From: Collybia mongolica
Taxonomy: Eukaryota; Basidiomycota; Agaricomycetes; Agaricales; Clitocybaceae
Length of the DNA: 64,000 nucleotides
Reading direction: 5' to 3'
NCBI GenBank assembly: GCA_013420905.1
Contig: JAAXNY010000008.1
Location: 310,001-374,000, forward strand
Under the pieces are notes generated by a model. It was not told the DNA's origin and searched no databases. It saw only the letters and a program-made list of their open reading frames with translations. The position numbers and the translations under genes are program-made. Shown here one piece after another: positions 23,001 to 35,789 of this stretch (position 1 is the stretch's first letter; the number at the start of each line of letters is the position of its first letter).

Positions 23001-24927
23001 GACGTTTTATTTCACGAGGATTACCTACCCGGATTTAGCTTCCATCCCTAAAACGCCAATCCCACTGTGCTTACCGATGGTCCGCACACGATGTAATACA
23101 GTAGGAGGGCTGCGCCCCAGGGCACTGAAGTCGAAGGGAAATCGATTGATGTGATGAGTGCATCTTCGTGAGATATGAACGGTAATCGTGAGACAGCGAC
23201 GATAATAGAAAATTGGCTCGTGTTGCTCAGAAGCCGAACCTCCACGGAGGAACGGAGAGGGTTCTGCTGATGACATCGGTATCTCACTATTTTTGACTAG
23301 TTGATCTAAAAAGGTAGAATTTAGCACCAAACCTTGGGAAAAAAGCAACTAAGGTCAACAGAGCGAACAAGATAGGTCGGGTGAGCGGTTGTATGATTTA
23401 GATACATGGATAGAATGATCAGAACGGTTAAAGGCTCTCCATTAGTTTTTTTTGGTGATCCTTTGCACTTCTTCCATAAGTGCCAGTTCCAATTTGACAA
23501 GCATTCCAGGGCTGGCGTACTTCGCAAATCCCAATAGACAACGAACAGCACAGATGACAGGTTCGCATACTTTAACTCATCTTCGTGGATGTCCCCTACT
23601 GCCTTTCCTGGAGCTGACTCGGACATCATTCATAACCTACCCAACCATATGACCAACAGCTCAACACATGGCATCGGTAGGTGTTGCCAGCTCGGTTACT
23701 TGAGTGATGTTGATAGGCCTCCAATTAGACCAGCTATAGCATGCGAGTTCCCGAGGATGATCTTTCAAGCGGCCAGAAAATAGGCATGGCTACCATGGTC
23801 CGAGCGTTTGCGCCCACCGTCGCATGTCGCACAGACTGAGAGCCTCAATCAGGTGTCATGCCGGAGTTTTAATCGGAGTTCATATGTTTGTAGGCCGCCC
23901 TTCACACACTTGATGTCCACTCCACATTTGTTCAAATGGCCTTTTTGCCTGCTACGCATCTTATGGCCCGAAAAACCGAATATATCAATATGCAAAGCTG
24001 CGGTTATATCTCATCTACAAAAGAATCTCGCACAAATCCGAATTTCTGCCCTTCAAGAATCGAGAACTTTCTATCAAGGATCCCGAATTCGGCGCAGGAG
24101 AATGAGTTTACGCTTGATTGATGTCAACTTAAATACAATCAAGCGAGGAACGAGCCAATGATGCATTTCGAAAGAGAAGCCTCCTTGATTTGATTCAAGG
24201 TGGGTCCGGGTTCCGCATGATGTTTCATGCAGTTATTTTAACTCGACATCAATCATTTAACCATATGCATAGATAACCGAACATACAAGTGACATACGCG
24301 TTGTAGTACGGCGCCCGGTGATTTTCCAGTCGGACAGACTAATAATTTCTGTACTGCTACGAAGGAGAGGGATCTCTCTTTTAATTGGTAACAATGTAAG
24401 GAATGACGGATCCGTGCTGGAAAGGCCTTCGTCCAAGGTCAAAGAATTTTAGTTGAGTTGTTGGAAGGAACTTACCTTCACCCTCAGTGCTTCAGTGTGT
24501 GCTTCGACTCGGGGTGGGATATCTATACAACTTAGGTGAGGTTTGTTCACTTTCTAAGAATAAATTGGGTAAACCACCTTTAAGAGCGACGTTCTGATCA
24601 AGCCATCCACAACATATGTAATTTAACTATGCGCATCTAGCTATACCTGTGATGCCTACTGGGAAGCTTCGTACATCTATTCTCGCGGCACGGTATATAG
24701 GGATATAGTCAGGACCGACCGGTGAATTTTTACTTCTAAGTGGTGCTAACGACAACCATTTTTCTTGCCATGTTCATATCCAGAGTCCAATATATACACC
24801 AGGTAGCATATTCCAAAGTACAGTACTTTTTTGTATTCCCAATCTACTGGAAGGTAGATTAGACTTTCTGGCGTCTATCGAAGCACTAAGATCCGCAAGC
24901 ACGAGGGGGCGCACGATGCAGTGGCGT
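23001..24927. other. Intergenic, about 1.9 kb, no gene recognised
   Basis: Both strands were read. The longest frames (3321-type shadows near 23321-23652 and 23808-24161) have no recognisable motif and no consistent exon joins. It could hold a decayed gene, but nothing supports one. Confidence 0.4.
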
Positions 24928-24933
24928 TATATA
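24928..24933 (+). promoter_or_regulatory. TATA-like box before the MYND-DUF4470 gene
   Basis: TATATA lies 86 bases before ATG 25014. It is followed by a pyrimidine-rich tract (CTCTTACTCTTACTCC), the common fungal core-promoter layout. Assigned by position and pattern only. Confidence 0.45.
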
Positions 24934-25013
24934 CCATATCATCTCGCTCTTCATATCCATCTCTTACTCTTACTCCATCTATCACAGCTTAGATACCATC
25001 CCAAGTTGTTTCG

Positions 25014-27181
25014 ATGGCATCTCCAATCGCCGCGACTAAGAAATCGCCCCGGGCCAAAGGAGTTGGATCAGGCCCAGATGGACAATCCATGTCCAGGCTC
25101 CTGTGCGCCAATGTGGTCACCAGTGACGCAACAAAACCGGATGTACAGTGTAACAAGCCCGGTACCATGGCTTGTTCAAAGGTGTGTTAAGTATAACCAC
25201 CTGGCGAAGGCTTCTTCGTATTCTCATCTTTCCTACAAAGTGCCGTCTTGCTAGTGTAGGCTCCTTTCCTATGAAAGGCATGAAAGTCTTTAACGGTCTT
25301 CTCTTAGTACTGTTCCAAGGAATGTCAGACTCTTCACTGGAAAAACCACCGTCCGGAGTGCAAAAGCCCATACCTCGAAAAAGGGTGGCAACCAGCATGG
25401 GTCGTGCAGAATCGGGAGCCTGCCTTCGTAGTCGGCACAAATGAACCTACCCATGAGAGCTTCGGTCTGCCCGCCGGTTACCTTTGGGGAAATACCCCGG
25501 CGGTTGATTACCTCAACATCCTTCAGAACGAAGGTCAGTCAGGCATGCACCAAGATTTTAAGTTCTGTTTCGCTGGTTAGTGTTCGTGATGTGGATTTCT
25601 GTTCTTTCTGATGTCATTGCCAGCGTCTGGCGATATCCGCAACCTCGTTAGCACTGTGAACGGTCTCGCTGATCGGTACCGCGGAAATTGTCAAATTCTT
25701 TTTAATGATCTGAACCCACTCGTCGTCGGTCATAACCTCGTCGTGCTTTGCGCGCTTCTCAGTCCTGAGTACTCTATTGAAGATGCGGCAGAACTTGCTC
25801 TGAATTTGATGTACTCGATGGCTCTCACATCTTCGATGTCATCTTCATTGTCACGAATTAAACAACGACTCTCCAGCACTCCTCCTTCACAGATAATTGA
25901 TGTTCCCACAATGGGCAAAGGGAGTTTACAAACTATAGTTCGACCACAGGACCTGCAGTCAACGCTTAGCATGTTGTGCTCCTCTTATGACGTCCGAGTT
26001 GCACGCCAGGGCTATCACAACATCATGTTAAATTCTACGCGAAAGGACTATCGCGACCGGTATATGTCGGCTTTGAAACCAGGACATCGTTTGGGGTTTT
26101 CAAAATTCAGAGAATCGGGTGTATTAGCACCATTCTCGTTGGATACATCGGGTTTCACTGAGCCCAATAGGTGTGTTAACATTCCGATAACGTCTCTACT
26201 ACAAGGCTAACCTTTTCAACTACCAGGCTTTTATTCTCTTCGAAAGGATATTGGTTATTGCGTGATAGCGAGAACCCACTCTCGGGGTGGAACGTGGCAG
26301 CAGTCAAAAAGTCAGGTCATGCACACGGCGTTGACGCAGCTGATGTCTACGGAAGCCTGTTCTTCCACATTAAGGACGAATTTATCAAATTCGCAACTCG
26401 CTTCAGGAAATTCAACCTTGAGATCACTCTGACACAAGTCGACGCTCGTGAGATCCCGCAAGCAATTGTTAAGGGGCTGCTTCCGCCATTTCATAAAAAT
26501 TGCTTTGATAGGATCGAGACATCAAACGTGGCTGACTTTGTCACCATACCTCGTATTCTCAGGGACTGGGGCCCTCTATTGAACCGACAAAACAAAAATG
26601 CATCACTCCTGATGAGTCTTATGAATTGGCGACAAAACGAAGAACCCGAGCTTGGGCTGCTGCGAAACACGGACAAAAGGATGCTCCAAAAATTTGCATC
26701 CATCATGGTAAGTCCATCTGAGCCTTGAAATGATTTCACAGCTCAGTAATCGTCTTCAGGGTGTTGATATGATGCAAGTCCCTCAGAAATATTCACCATC
26801 AATGTTCCAATTTATAGAAGGCCTCACGGTTTTCAAGGACGACAACGAAAAATTCCAGACCTATCTGAAATCAACTGAAACCCAGCGAGTGGCAGCCTCT
26901 CATAGCATGAGGATGAGAACAAAACATTATATACAGCCGAAGGTAGGTTTGACCCCAGGTTTGTGGCCGAATTTTACCCATCTTCTTCACAAGCGATACG
27001 GATACTCTATTCTGAAATCTTCCGAGACAACTCCCAAGATCAATGCAGAAGAATATTATGACATGTGTAAGTCTTCGCATACTCCAACATAATGTTAGCT
27101 AAGCCATAAGATACACGTTTAGTTACACTTGGTGGTGCGCAATCTACGACCCGCTTCATAGAATTTGAGGCTTCCACTTAA
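25014..27181 (+). CDS. MYND zinc-finger and DUF4470 protein
   Basis: The start is ATG 25014 (MASPIAATKKSPRAKG). Exons 25014-25181 and 25241-25255 and the next exon join to give a MYND-type finger with cysteines in LLC, VQC, ACSKC, YCSKEC and a final HWKNHRPEC. After KGWQPAWVVQNREPAFV comes the DUF4470 region: GDIRNLVSTVNGL, then LFNDLNPLVVGHNLVVL and LALNLMYSMAL. A long C-terminal part has FDRIETSNVADFVTIPRIL and LLMSLMNWRQNEEPE, the usual tail of this fungal family. The last exon adds MFTLGGAQSTTRFIEFEAST and stops at TAA 27179-27181. All joins checked keep phase. MYND fingers bind proteins; the function of DUF4470 is unknown. Confidence 0.82.
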
Positions 27182-28235
27182 GTAATTTTGTCGAGTTTGA
27201 GGGTGAATGTTTCCCAAAGTTTGATGATATTCATGTAACTTGAGGTGGGCATCCCGCGGTGACCTTGTAGACCAGATGGAAGCCGTTCATAGCTTTTAAA
27301 TACCGCTCCCGAGGCTCCATACTTACGTGTATGCTGTACTCCGGGACAAGCACAAAACGGACTCCCTGTTTCCGGATACCGTCCCGATCATCTTTTTTTC
27401 CCACGGACCTTTTCTCATTTGTACCAACGAATGTCCCGGTTCTATCAGATTGGTCTGCATTAACGACGCGAACGAACGCCCTTGACATGTTTGCGATGGA
27501 GAAGGAACCTGAAGTAACCAATCTCTGTCAAAACGCATCGCGGAGCTCGCGACAAGTCTGGGTCTGGGAAGACAATTGAACTTCAGGCTCGAGAACGCCC
27601 AGTTCACGAACTTTCACGAAACCACGCAATCGAGGGGTGGCACAAGTTAATCGGGATGGGCTGAACAGGCTCTCTAGTCGTCCATCCACTTCTATGACAG
27701 CCAACGGCTCTTGCATCATTTTTCCTGAACGCCTAACTTCCAAGTTCTACGGATAACAACCAACATCGGGCACTGCACTACAATGCTGATTTAGTGGGGA
27801 AAGTTCAAGTGAACCAGGCCTCGAAACGTCTTCTGTACCGCGCACATGGCGTACTTTTGCCAGACCTACCAGATGGCAGACAACCTATAAACGCTCCGAT
27901 TTTGAAGCCTTCGGGTCGAGATCTTCGAGTGGAACGATTCCAGTGGAACTGCAGATAAGTGGCCAAGTTCACTGTCCAATGCGGTTGAGAATCATGTGAC
28001 GACACGACCGAAAGAAAGCTCCCGAGTTCGCATTGTCCCGTATGAAGGATGGCCAATCACTTCAGCGCATTGTCCCTGGTAGTACTGCCACCAAGGTTTG
28101 GTAAGTCATATAAAACTAATGCGTACCCACCAGTGGCTTGATCTAATTGACCTTCGTTCCTTTTTTACCTTGCTCCCTTAAGGTTTTATTCTATTTTTCA
28201 ACTCTTTTTTGGAAAAAACCCCAAGTCCAACTCAT
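27182..28235. other. Intergenic, possible relic reading frame
   Basis: No family was recognised. One plus-strand stretch near 27800-27960 reads smoothly (RAHGVLLPDLPDGRQP, then NAPILKPSGRDLRVERFQW) and may be a fragment of an old gene. The frames around it are broken. Confidence 0.3.
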
Positions 28236-30305
28236 ATGCCAGGCCTTGATAATTCAGTTCACTCCCCCGGTTATGGAGAGTCAGAGTTTAGGAAACCCTT
28301 AAAACGTACGCGCCTCTTGTATTGGTCGCGCGTCAGACTCCTCTAATTATATTCTAGTATCGTCGGCATCAGATGACCTCTTATGGGACCTCAAGAGCAA
28401 TCTCTACGATGGTATTCCGCCCGAACGATTCATTCAACATGTGTTTGGGATTAGGTCCGAATACGTTGATGCTATCATGGAAAAGAAGTGGCGATTGGAT
28501 TCGAAGCTCCTAATTGAATATCACGTCGCATGTCGTCACAACGATAGAGACAAGATGGCCCCGCCTTACGAAGACTTACTGCACTCGTTGGGTGAACGCG
28601 TTTGTCGCTACTTCAGCGAAGACTACGACTCTGATAAACTACGGATGCATATTAAGCATAGCTTGATGTTGGCGTCTCCGTCGAAGACTATTGCGAAACC
28701 TGAACTTCCAGCTCCACTCAGCGACGTTTCTGATCCTGACGTTCACGTTATCCTAGTTGGAGATGAGCAGCCCCCTACTAGCCCCATCACAGTGCCCGGA
28801 CGCGAGACGCTACATCTCACTAATGAAGATCGATCGCGGTCGACTCGACGCTTTCGAAAGAGCCTGCCGCTGCCTATTACCATCCATGACCTCGAAGTGG
28901 CAGGAACCGCCGTTGAAAGCATGGCTGTGTCAGGCCGACATTACGCGATCCGAGCATCTGTGTACCGTTTATCAATCACGCTTTGGTACTATGACCGCGC
29001 ATGCATAATCCGTGCACTAAGCTTCGACTTCGAAAAACAGCCGAACATCTTTGCCCTTTTCGCTTATGGGATGAGCAGCATCAACACTCGAAACGATGAT
29101 CATAACCCAGAGCCATGCGTGGGGCCCTCCTTTGTCTTCCCTGTAACTCCATATTATGGCTCGTCGCTCGTCGGAACTAGAATAATGTTCCTTCCTATTA
29201 TGCGGGGGGATCCAGTCCCAATGTTCTCCGTCGACAAATTTATCTATGTATACAGCGGCCTCATAGGCCGCGGCACGATGGTATACGAAGTGCGGGAGGA
29301 CTTTATGGCAGAAGATGGGAGCCAGAACGAGGCGCTCAAAGTTAGCTGGCCATTAGCAGCTCGACCTAGAGAAGCTACTCTGATAAGCCAAATTCTCCAA
29401 GCCATACCAGAGTGGCAGGATCACCTCCCCGAAGTAACATTCTCGGCAACGTACACCCCCACTGAATTGGGCGTCCCGCGGGTGGAACTCCTGCGGTGTA
29501 TAGGGATCAGCGAGTTGCATACGGAGCGGAATATGCACGTACTAGGGATGTTGAAATATGAAAAGCTGTGGGAAGTTGGGAATATTGGGGGGTTCAAGAA
29601 AATATTTGTGGACTGTGTTGAATGTAAGTTCTCTTTATTTTTCGCGTTTTACTTTCTCTTATTATCTCTCGTCAAGGTCACTATCACTCCTACGCTACGG
29701 GCCGAGTCCTACATGGAGATCTCAGTGAAAACAACCTCATGTTCAAACAGGATGAAGATGGCGTGAAGGGCATTGTGAATGACTGGGACATGGCTTCGCC
29801 AGTGGACGACAATGATGAGGTTCTTGCCACAAACATCCCCACTGGGACTACCCCATTCATGGCTTGCGAGCTTCTCTGCGATGATGCGCCCCCTCATCTG
29901 TACCGACACGACCTCGAATCCTTTTACTACATCCTCATCTGGGCATGCGTCAACTACAGCCTCAGGAAAAGGAAGCGACTTTCCACGGCAAAGGCAGTCG
30001 AGTTATGGAATTTACCTGAACGTGCTCGGGTGGCTAAGGTGGCTTTCTTGGTTGACCCCTACTGCAGAGACGAAGTCTTTGACTACATTGGGGAGGAGTT
30101 CGTGAGTATTAAGGAAGCGTGGTTGATGCCATTGTGGAGGCTCTTCCGAGATGCCTTTGTATCAGCATCAGAGGGGCCCACGCTGGAAGGCTACGACATG
30201 AGAACCTATGGGGGCCGCGTTACGTTTGAAAAGTTTATGGGTGCACTTGGAAAAGAGCACCGCAATTTAGCTCGACCCCAGCTCGACGAAGACGCGTTGA
30301 TTTGA
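28236..30305 (+). CDS. FunK1-type protein kinase with HGD catalytic loop
   Basis: Three exons: 28236-28305 (MPGLDNSVHSPGYG), 28358-29623 and 29677-30305, with introns of 52 and 53 bp whose phases match. The protein is about 650 residues. The kinase core lies across the second intron: GRVLHGDLSENNLMF is the catalytic loop, with HGD in place of the common HRD, and IVNDWDMAS carries the metal-binding Asp. PTGTTPFMACELL and YRHDLESFYYILIWAC are FunK1 signatures. The N-terminal part holds VFGIRSEYVDAIMEKKW and a long variable region. It looks intact and is separate in sequence from the decayed FunK1 at 7.8-10.3 kb. FunK1 kinases are an expanded family in mushroom fungi; the substrate is unknown. 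Confidence 0.85.
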
Positions 30306-30688
30306 AGTATTTCAAAACAATATTCATCCACATTTTTCCCTACATCCACTATCACTGTGTCGGAATGTATTACCATGTAGATCTATATGTATTTTTATAA
30401 ATTTCAGGATTATTGGATTTGAAGAGCCTTCTTTCCCATCGTCGGCGTGAACGTTGAACCAGGTGAATATGCCCTTTCAATGCCAGAGCAGACTGCATTA
30501 TCGGGCGCGCACGATGCAAGGCAACACTGGAATTATAAATCTGCGGGATGGTAAACGTAAAGGAAAGGTCTGTCGATAGGTGAAAATTCTACTATGATCC
30601 CAGCAATGTGTCGCTCGAACGGGGTCTGGTATATGCGTTCCATTAAGAATCTGTCGCAAGGGTCATTTTCGAAGTGGCTATCTTGTTC
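30306..30688. other. Intergenic between converging genes
   Basis: The gap lies between the 3' ends of the FunK1 gene (plus) and the F-box-like gene (minus). No coding signal was seen. Confidence 0.5.
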
Positions 30689-31779
30689 TCATGTAAATCC
30701 GTGTGGAGGAGCCTCCGAATGCACTGGGCCCTTAGATGACATGTATGTAACTACCATCATCAATATCGTAACGTTTAAGGCGATAGTTAATCTAACCTCC
30801 GTCGGGCTATAATTACAATTAGGAAGGTGCGCTGTCTTGAAAGGGATCTTAGAAGCAGATAAGCTGGAAGACCTTTTGCTGTAAGATCGACAATACGCAC
30901 TTTTTCTGTCATAGACAATGGCTTCAGCAAAATCCCACTGGCAAGCATCTGATCCGTCGAATAAGGAAGCTTCCCAGTTCTCCAATACATCATAATCGGA
31001 TAGGATGACAAGGCGATCGTCATTAAGAGTAGCAAGGGCATCCGAAGCCACCACCATGGCAGCGTCACTGGGTACCAGGCACAGTAAGACAAGTAATGTT
31101 CGACAAGATTGCAGAATATGGCGTAAGCGATTGATAATTGACGTATCATAGTGATTAAGATCCACTGCAAGGTGCGTTAAACGTGGGAGGAGAGCCAACC
31201 CAGTTGAATCTTCCATCCATGGCCAATCGACTATCTCAAGACGGCTAACGTTCGCGAAAAATGGATGTGTAAAATCTGGTGCCCGTTCGCCAAAGAGACC
31301 GCGTATATTGATGGATAGACGTTTGGGCCGAAGGGATGTGATTTTGGAGAAGAACGGCGGACCAACCTCAATCCAATATGCGAGATTAAGGACGCCTTGA
31401 CATGTGGAGAGTATGCGTCCAGCAGCGATTGGATCAATGTCACCGGGAATGCAGAGAGATTTGACATGCTCAACGAAGAAACTACGTGGTCGATCGTCAA
31501 TCGTGCGGCAAAACAATGCACGAATGGTATCGTTGGAAAGTGTGACTGTCTCGTAGATGATATTTTCCATCCTAAGATGAAGATGTATTACTATTAGTTA
31601 AAAAACGATGACCCCTTCAAGACAAGGCGTCTGTCGACCCACCAGAGTTGCACACGTCGAGCAACGAGTGCAAGCATTACTCCAGTTCCAGGGTAAGCTC
31701 TCGCAGCTCTTTCGAAGATATCCCGTTCAAGTTCAGGTGGAAATATTGGCTGAACTTCTACCCCAGAGTTTTGCATCAC
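30689..31779 (-). CDS. F-box-like hypothetical protein
   Basis: Two exons, 31779-31643 and 31571-30689, join through a 71-bp GT-AG intron to give VARRVQLWMENIIYETVTL. The start region IFPPELERDIFERAARAYPG, then ALVARRVQ, resembles the F-box-like opening of a large, poorly studied Agaricomycetes family. The rest (about 290 residues) has leucine-rich stretches such as LALLPRLTHLAVDL but no catalytic motif. Such proteins may pick targets for ubiquitin ligases; that is inference. The gene is divergent from the GTPase gene with about 218 bp between the starts. The C-terminal end after CQWDFAEAIVYD is less certain and may be shorter through another intron. Confidence 0.7.
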
Positions 31780-31997
31780 GCTCGATGAAAATTTGCGTTT
31801 TATCAGGCTCTTGAATCCGCCTTTTCTATGATGAAATCTACGAGGGCTGACATTTAAGTTCGCCCAGTAGGGAGTCCACGGGAAGTGGAGATGACCTTGC
31901 TGTTCAAATTGAGGTTGAACGATGGATGTGTTGTGAGACGAACTCCGCCAAATTCCCTCATTTGGCCCTCAAAATTGTTGCGACGAAACCTCCGCGT

Positions 31998-32924
31998 ATG
32001 TCTCTTGCTCTTGTCCGTCATCATGGCAAGCGATGCAACCCATCCTCAGTGATCTTTAAATCATACTCGACGCTCTTTAAAGATGCAAAGTCTGCAGAAT
32101 TTGTCGCCGCAGCGGGGTCAGTGGACTCCATACCAAAACTGCATGGATTACCTGAGGTAACGGTTTTGGACAGTCATATTTTCAACGCTATACTCAACGG
32201 GGATAAAAGGTTATCGTAACAGGTTGGAGAATGCACGGGAAGGTTATTGAGACGTAGGGCTAAACGAAACTTGTGTTAGGTCGTGCGAATTCAGGCAAAT
32301 CCACGCTATTCAACGCGGTCCTTGGGCGAAAAGCTTTGCTTCACACGAGCAAGAAAGCCGTGAGTGTCAAGCATATATCCTCCCTAGCTATATCTAACTC
32401 TGGTCACAGGGCCGAACGCGTGAACTCAACTTTTTTCGTGTGGGGGCAGAACCTGGGAAGCTTATTCTCGTGGATGCCCCAGGATATGGAGCAAGGGGAC
32501 GACCAGAGTGGGGAGAAATGTTTGATAAATACATTGGGACACGGAAGGAGTATGTATCCTTTGCATGTTCAACGGTTTCCTGCTGACACGTTATATCAGG
32601 CTCCGTCGAGTCTATATCCTATTCAATGGCAAGCACTCCCTAAACAACTTCGACATCCAGATGCTTTCACACCTCTCCAAGAATCTTCTCTCTGAACGCG
32701 GAACCCAACCCTTCACACTGCAATCGGTCATCACAAAGGCGGACTGCATTCCTACTGACAAAATCTCTTTGGTGATCACGAAGATGCGCAAGGACATATG
32801 GCAAGCCGCGCCGTTGTGTTTACCCCCAATTGTTACCAGTGCGGAGATGAGCCCCCCTTTTGGTATTGACGAAGTCAGACGAAATATCGCTGAAGCATGT
32901 GGGCTCTTGCGGGATGGCCGTTAG
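31998..32924 (+). CDS. EngB/GTPBP8-type GTPase, probably mitochondrial
   Basis: A TRAFAC GTP-binding protein of the EngB/YihA/GTPBP8 class, which assists ribosome assembly, in eukaryotes mostly in mitochondria. The P-loop is GRANSGKST (near 32280). Two clear introns then join KKAGRTRELNFFRVG (switch I), LVDAPGYGARGRPEWG (G3, DxPG) and YIGTRKELRRVYILFNG. G4 is ITKAD, and SAEM may be the G5 site. The first exon from ATG 31998 (MSLALVRHHGKRC) is basic and Ser-rich like a mitochondrial presequence, reaching IFNAILNGDKRLS. I could not find a phase-correct splice between this exon and the P-loop exon (32210-32280); a small exon or a frameshift may lie there. An upstream ATG at 31926 is also in frame. 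Confidence 0.75.
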
Positions 32925-33716
32925 ACGGTTAAAGTTAGGGTTAGGCCCTTACAAATCGCTCTCTTTCGGATCGTCAAGCGAAAAGCGGGACCGACGACAT
33001 GAATTTATGACGACGCCGGTTGAGGCCACGGCGGTGCACAAGATTTCTCCAAACCTCGGAGACTATTTCTCCAGTAGAACTCTATGCCTCTGGTTACCAC
33101 ATAGAGGAGGAATTTGAAAGAGGTTACCCTCCGGAAGAACGGGTGCGACTCGTGCACCCCGTAATGCACAGCTAATGTAGTGGTAATAAATAAGAGTGAG
33201 AAAGGCTCATATTTAAAGACGCAAAAAAAAAAATGATCAAAGAATATGAGTGCCCATCGAATAAAAGCATCCAAGAAATTATAAACCGGATTGTATCCTG
33301 TACCTTCAAAAGCCGTTGATCTGCAAGGTCAAAAAATGATGTGTGTAAACCTCGTTGAGGGCGAAGCTCTTGGCAACAGCCATCAAGTGAAGTTGGGCTT
33401 TCATGAGGATCAATACCTTCCAGGGGTTTTCGAACCGTAAGAACAATCGGATAGATAACCATCATGGGCACAGCCATGCATCGGAAATTTGATACTAGAG
33501 GGACAAATCCTGAACAGAGGTATGAAAGACAAAAACGATTCAAGTGCGATATTCCTTCCTCTCCTTAAACTGAAGCCCTATCCCTCTGTTCCTATCCACG
33601 TCATGTGTAAAGTTTGTTTGTTATGTAAAGGGTCTCAGCGGAAGCTGAGCCTGGAACACCGCTGTAAGTGTCAGGGATCGTGATAGGAAACATGGATAGT
33701 ACAAACATTTGTGTGG
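32925..33716. other. Intergenic, no gene seen
   Basis: No conserved frame was found on either strand. It ends at the target-site duplication of the hAT element. Confidence 0.45.
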
Positions 33717-34392
33717 ACTGCGTGTAGACTGTCCGCGGTCCGGGCCAGGACCTCACGGACCCGGGTCAGCGCTCAGCCCGGGGCCGACCCCGAGGGCCAG
33801 GGGCCAGGGCCAGCATATGAGTGGACTGGCCCCTTTGGACAGGGCCAGGGTCACTGTGAGTACTGGCCCGGCCCTCGGGCTGGACCCGGGTCGGACCTGG
33901 CCGGCCTTATATGTTGGCGGGTGGTGAAAGTGCTACCAAATAGTGGGCGGTATATAGTGGGGGAATAGAGAATGCAAGATCAAACCTCGAAAAATAATAA
34001 CTTTTGTCCGAAATTATTAGTAATCAATGATTTTTGATCAAATTCCTGTTGTCAAGTGGCTTCAGAGCAGAAATTTCTCTGATGATCCAGATGTGCAAGG
34101 AGTGAAAATATTAGGATAATTCATTGGGAGATAGTTGTATTTGATTGATAGATGTTAAATATGGTATGTATCAGCAGTAGACATCTCCACAGACTATTAA
34201 ACAATTTCTTTTTTTTTACCACTGGACCTGGTTGACCTGGGGCTGGCCTTGGACCGACCTGGCCCGGCCCTGGCCCTCTATCAGAGGGCCAGGTCCAACA
34301 AAGAGGTGGACTGGCCCTTGGGGCCAGGGCCAGGTCCAGCAAAAATAGGTCACACCTGGCCCAGACCGGACTGTGTACAGTCTAACTGCATG
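33717..34392. mobile_element. Non-autonomous hAT element (MITE-like), 660 bp
   Basis: The element spans 33725-34384. The ends begin TAGACTGTCC and, on the other strand, TAGACTGTAC; both then run into GTCCGG...GGGCCAGG-rich subterminal repeats. The flanks are ACTGCGTG (33717-33724) and ACTGCATG (34385-34392), an 8-bp duplication with one G/A difference, as hAT elements make. The subterminal 200 bp at each end are imperfect GGGCCAGG-type repeats, and the centre is AT-rich without a coding frame. A transposase from elsewhere would be needed to move it. Confidence 0.82.
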
Positions 34393-35785
34393 AGAGTTGG
34401 CAAAGATACAGTCACCGGAGTTTAAAGAGATGTACAAAGGCTGTTTTCTTTAGTAATAGTTTCATCCCCAAAAGCCATGCGCCACAGGCCTGACAGTTGG
34501 CCAATTCCTGGTCACTTGTGATGAACGATGGGATAGGGACACAACAAATCTACTTACTTTGTATTTTGTAAATGTTGTCAATGATTTGTTTATTTGCATG
34601 TTGCTTGGGGGCATCCACTGGAGTTAGGGTGGTCAGCCGTATATCCCTTCTTTACTCAATGTATTCTTCGCCAGGAAAGAAAACCACAGCTTGTGCATAT
34701 GCTATCGTTATGGGGGCAAATAGTCAATAAGAATACCTTGAACTTCGAAGGAACCTTACCCTGAGTGTGGTTGATCGGTGTAACAATAGTCAGGTCATAA
34801 CTACCAGTTTTTTCCCAATTCCACCCTTGGACAACACCTCGTCCAGCAGTTCTGGCAGTTTTTTTGGGATAACGAACATTCTTGGTGACCCTGTCAAGGA
34901 AGATTTGAGGAGGTTTTTGCCATAGCACAACGCCCTGTGGGAATGTGCCTCCTAGGATTGCATCAGAATAGGGTTCAGGAAGAAACTCCAAGGTTAGTAA
35001 CAAACAGGTTACTAACATGGCAGCTTTGGAGGGGGTTATTCATAGATGTTAATAACATGTTACTAACATGGATGTTAGTATTAGTAACATGTTAAAAAGT
35101 GTTAGAAATGTTATACTATATCTGGCCCTTTTACTTTTTTCTGAGTGATATTGACCTCTCCTGAACTCTCTGAGAACATATTAACAAAAATTGGAGATGT
35201 AAGATCAGTCAAGTAAGGTTTTTAGAGCTTGTAAGACTATGCATGAGACAGAAGCCATGATGATGATGTTAGTATTAGAGCAATATGAGAAAAATTGTGA
35301 TTTCCATAATTTTCCAATAATCTTTCAGAGGCTAGATGAAAAATATGGATCAAAATCACCTAAAGTTGCCCAAAACTGTCCAGATAAACTGGGCAAAAAG
35401 TGGGATTATGCCATTACCATGCAGTCCTGAGGTAGCAGTGTGTGGGGAGATTGTTAGTGATTAATCATCAATAGGAGTTAAGAGATTCAAATGATCTGTG
35501 GGACTTTTTTTAAATTTGGTTATTAACAATATTTAACATACCCTTTTGAGTGAGTTAATAACTAACATGTTAGAAACTATGATGTTAATAAATAAGGGGT
35601 TTCTTCTGGAACCCTACATTGGAACTAACAAGATATGTCTGAGCCTTCTAAGTGAAATTTTAGTTATAACATTTCTTACATCATACATAATGAACCTCTG
35701 GCTCATTAGACCCCACTGGTGATGGTAAAAATCCCAAGGTGACCAAGTTTTTAGGTTCTTGCTTTACTTCAGAAAATGGGGCATA
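34393..35785. other. AT-rich spacer with TTAGTAACATGTT-type repeats
   Basis: No gene was recognised. Between about 34990 and 35600 short motifs such as GTTACTAACATGG and TTAGTAACATGTT recur in both directions, which suggests an eroded mobile element. A minus-strand frame at 34656-35018 has no known motif. Confidence 0.4.
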
Positions 35786-35789
35786 CAGG

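Noticed and set aside
33709..33968. GC-rich frames with Gly-Pro-Arg repeats
   Set aside because: They are translations of the hAT subterminal repeats.
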